From positions 1 through 61,451 of IMG/VR virus record IMGVR_UViG_3300025632_000003: DNA of 61,451 nucleotides, one strand, 5' to 3'. The notes below the pieces were generated by a model, which saw nothing but the letters and a program-made list of their open reading frames with translations, searched no databases and had not been told where the DNA came from. Origin of the DNA: a virus. Position numbers and translations under genes: made by a program. Every line of letters starts with the position of its first letter. Position 1 is the stretch's first letter. Below, one piece after another: positions 59,826 through 61,451 of this stretch.

Positions 59826-60293
59826 ATGGCAATTACATTTAGGGGTCAAGCCTCAAAACTTAAAAAGTCTGCAGCTAGTAATAACCGCAATGGATTTCAA
59901 GAAGTATCAGCCCCTGGGCCGAGAAGAGGAACTGGAGGTTTCGAAAATAGCCCTGCTAAAAAAAGTTGTTCACCTATAACTCAGAGATCAAAGTCTCCTT
60001 TAAAAATGAATGAAGCGCTAGTTGCTGGAGCTGGGCAAACAGGTAAAAGATTTGTTGATGCCGGTGCTGAAGTAGGTAGAGCTTTCGAACAAAAGCAAGA
60101 ACCTGCTGCTGCAAATCTTGGACACCAAGACCTTACGAGCAAAAATAAAAGCGCAAATAATAAAGAGGGTAATCAAAATAAACGCAAAGAAGTGAAAGGC
60201 GTTGATGCTGGACAGTTTGCTAAAGGGGTCATTATCCCATCAACTTCAGAAATGGATCTCACGCTAGCTCCAACAACACTTACAAAAAACTAA
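59826..60293 (+). CDS. Basic S-P-x-K protein related to an internal virion protein, 155 aa
   Basis: Contains NSPAKKSCSPITQ and KSPLKMNE, then ALVAGAGQTGKRFVDAGAEV, which matches the N terminus of the internal virion protein at 19871 (ALIQGAAQTSKKFLDVGGAI). The rest is Lys/Asn/Ser-rich. The match links this group to the particle interior. Confidence 0.65.
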   Translation: MAITFRGQASKLKKSAASNNRNGFQEVSAPGPRRGTGGFENSPAKKSCSPITQRSKSPLKMNEALVAGAGQTGKRFVDAGAEVGRAFEQKQEPAAANLGHQDLTSKNKSANNKEGNQNKRKEVKGVDAGQFAKGVIIPSTSEMDLTLAPTTLTKN

Positions 60294-60296
60294 ACC

Positions 60297-61253
60297 ATGT
60301 CAAAAAACACACCAATTACAGCAAGAGTAAGCACAGGCTTATTTAACAAAAAGAAAGGAGTAACAGAACCTTTACTAAACGTAGGGAAAGCCGGCGTACA
60401 CGGCAATAATCAAACTAGAGATATTCCATCGCCGAGTAAAATAAAGGGATATGCAATGAAAAGCTCACCGTTCAAACAGAAAATGGTTGACGGCAAGCCT
60501 GTTGAAGCCAAGATTAAAAGTGCTGGTCAGAGAATAATAGAGGAAACTCCAGGAAAACCAGGTTCAGATAATTACGATAAAGCAGTCGCTGCTGAAGGTA
60601 CTAAAATTGTTGACCCCGCGTTAATTACCCCAGAGATGACAGCAAGAGCTAATAAGAAAAGAGCCGACGCAAAAGCAGCCGACGTACTAGCAGCTAAACC
60701 TGTCAAAAAAGAAAAAATTATTCCGGGTAAAGATATTGATCTTAAAGATTTTGAGGTTGAAGGCAAAAGAGGTATGGTTGAAAGCTGGGAAGCTGGATCT
60801 CAAGGTAGACGAATGAAAAAACTGAGTGATGATATTTCAGACTCACAGAGAAATGTTGATAGATACAAAAGTCGACTTAAAGGATACGCTAAGCAAGATA
60901 AAAAAGGCAACTGGGTTAAAACAGATCCAAAGGTGTCTGACAGAAAGTTTAATAGAAACCTTAGAAAATTTCAAGAATCATCAAGAAACGTAAAAGGGTC
61001 TCAAGATCAGTATGATGTTTATTCCAAAGGAGTTTCACGAGGAGCTAGCGGATATCGAGGGGGTACATTTAATGTAACAGAACAAGCTACGAAGAAATCA
61101 CTAGGAAACGTAAATCAGCAAATAGAATTTGAAAAGAAGCAGTTAAAGCCTGAAAAGGCTGTAACAAAGACAAATCCAAACCCAATCGCAAATAAAAAGA
61201 GTAACAATTTCTTTAAAAAGACTACTCCTTTAAAAATGAAATACTTTAAATAA
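60297..61253 (+). CDS. Basic S-P-x-K protein, 318 aa
   Basis: Largest of the group: IPSPSKIKG and KSSPFKQKM near residues 42-65, a Lys/Glu/Arg coiled middle, and a C-terminal KKTTPLKMKYFK. Many Ser/Lys/Asn residues and no catalytic motif. The stop overlaps the next start as TAATG. Nucleic-acid or virion binding inferred. Confidence 0.65.
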   Translation: MSKNTPITARVSTGLFNKKKGVTEPLLNVGKAGVHGNNQTRDIPSPSKIKGYAMKSSPFKQKMVDGKPVEAKIKSAGQRIIEETPGKPGSDNYDKAVAAEGTKIVDPALITPEMTARANKKRADAKAADVLAAKPVKKEKIIPGKDIDLKDFEVEGKRGMVESWEAGSQGRRMKKLSDDISDSQRNVDRYKSRLKGYAKQDKKGNWVKTDPKVSDRKFNRNLRKFQESSRNVKGSQDQYDVYSKGVSRGASGYRGGTFNVTEQATKKSLGNVNQQIEFEKKQLKPEKAVTKTNPNPIANKKSNNFFKKTTPLKMKYFK

Positions 61254-61451
61254 TGGCGTACAAACAGGAACCTAAATCCCCAATACTAAAAAGATGTTGG
61301 GAAGGGTACTCTCCGGTGCCTGGCAAAAAGAAGGAGGAAAAAGGAAGTTGCGCAAAGTCACCTGCTAAAAAGACAGCAGCTTGGACACGTAAGGAAGGTA
61401 AATCAGAAACTGGTGGCTTGAATCAAAAAGGTGTTGATGCTTATAAAAGAG
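61253..61451 (+). CDS. Basic DUF6321-like protein, 5' part (continues at base 1)
   Basis: Start codon and first 66 residues of the gene whose remainder is read at 1-312. The N terminus has KSPILKR, a YSPVPGKKK segment and AKSPAKKTAAW, so it also belongs to the S-P-x-K group. Bases 61325-61451 duplicate 1-127, so the true gene is counted once in the circle. Confidence 0.8.
   Translation, partial: MAYKQEPKSPILKRCWEGYSPVPGKKKEEKGSCAKSPAKKTAAWTRKEGKSETGGLNQKGVDAYKR
61325..61451 (+). repeat. 127-base terminal overlap with bases 1-127
   Basis: The last 127 bases are the same as the first 127. The overlap falls inside a coding sequence and keeps its frame across the join, so it most likely reflects assembly of a circular or circularly permuted genome rather than a true terminal repeat. 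Confidence 0.9.

Noticed and set aside
1-61451. Prophage or temperate lifestyle
   Set aside because: No integrase, excisionase or attachment site was recognised; absence of evidence only, since some small genes are unassigned.

Overview
The window is one complete phage genome rather than a piece of bacterial chromosome. Its last 127 bases (61325-61451) repeat its first 127 (1-127) exactly, so it reads as a closed circle of about 61.3 kb cut inside a gene (61253-61451 continues into 1-312). It is AT-rich and the genes are packed, often with a stop and start fused as TAATG. Most starts are preceded by A/T-rich DNA with no clear AGGAGG. Lack of Shine-Dalgarno sequences, a S74 tail fibre and phage chaperonins fit a marine Bacteroidota (flavobacterial) host, but this is inference. 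A large terminase, portal, capsid and T7-like internal virion proteins are present, with no tape-measure or sheath gene, so a short-tailed (podovirus-like) particle is likely. No integrase was seen, so it is probably lytic.

Layout. Plus strand (50.95 kb, through the circle join, to 31.44 kb): tail-fibre module with a 3-TM holin, GroEL, GroES and a run of small basic proteins carrying S-P-x-K motifs (51-61.3 kb, then 0-0.5 kb); a GroES-like protein and the packaging and head genes (1-10 kb); tail and neck proteins (10-19 kb); internal virion proteins ending in a 3,009-residue protein with zincin and HAD-phosphatase signatures (19-30.1 kb); holin candidate and M15 endolysin (30.3-30.9 kb). A bidirectional terminator (31449-31478) faces the minus-strand block.

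Minus strand (50.5 down to 31.5 kb): a right-hand cluster of very small proteins (44-50.5 kb), each operon headed by a copy of a repeated promoter-like element; then DNA ligase, a sigma factor, recombination genes (Erf annealase, RecE-like nuclease), SSB, primase-helicase, thymidylate synthase, a GIY-YIG/MazG fusion, a PD-(D/E)XK nuclease and ribonucleotide reductase. A tRNA-like/tmRNA-like RNA cluster lies at 46.93-47.20 kb. The noncoding divergence region (50.57-50.95 kb) has direct repeats, an AT-rich tract and a large hairpin, and is the best candidate for the replication origin and the early/late switch.

Reading the parts together: the small early operons are probably expressed first from the repeated element, possibly read by the phage sigma factor; the nucleotide and replication genes build DNA; the plus-strand block makes the particle. 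The most unusual signals are the promoter-like family, an over-represented GCTATACAC word scattered through unrelated minus-strand genes, the tmRNA-like RNA and the S-P-x-K protein family.
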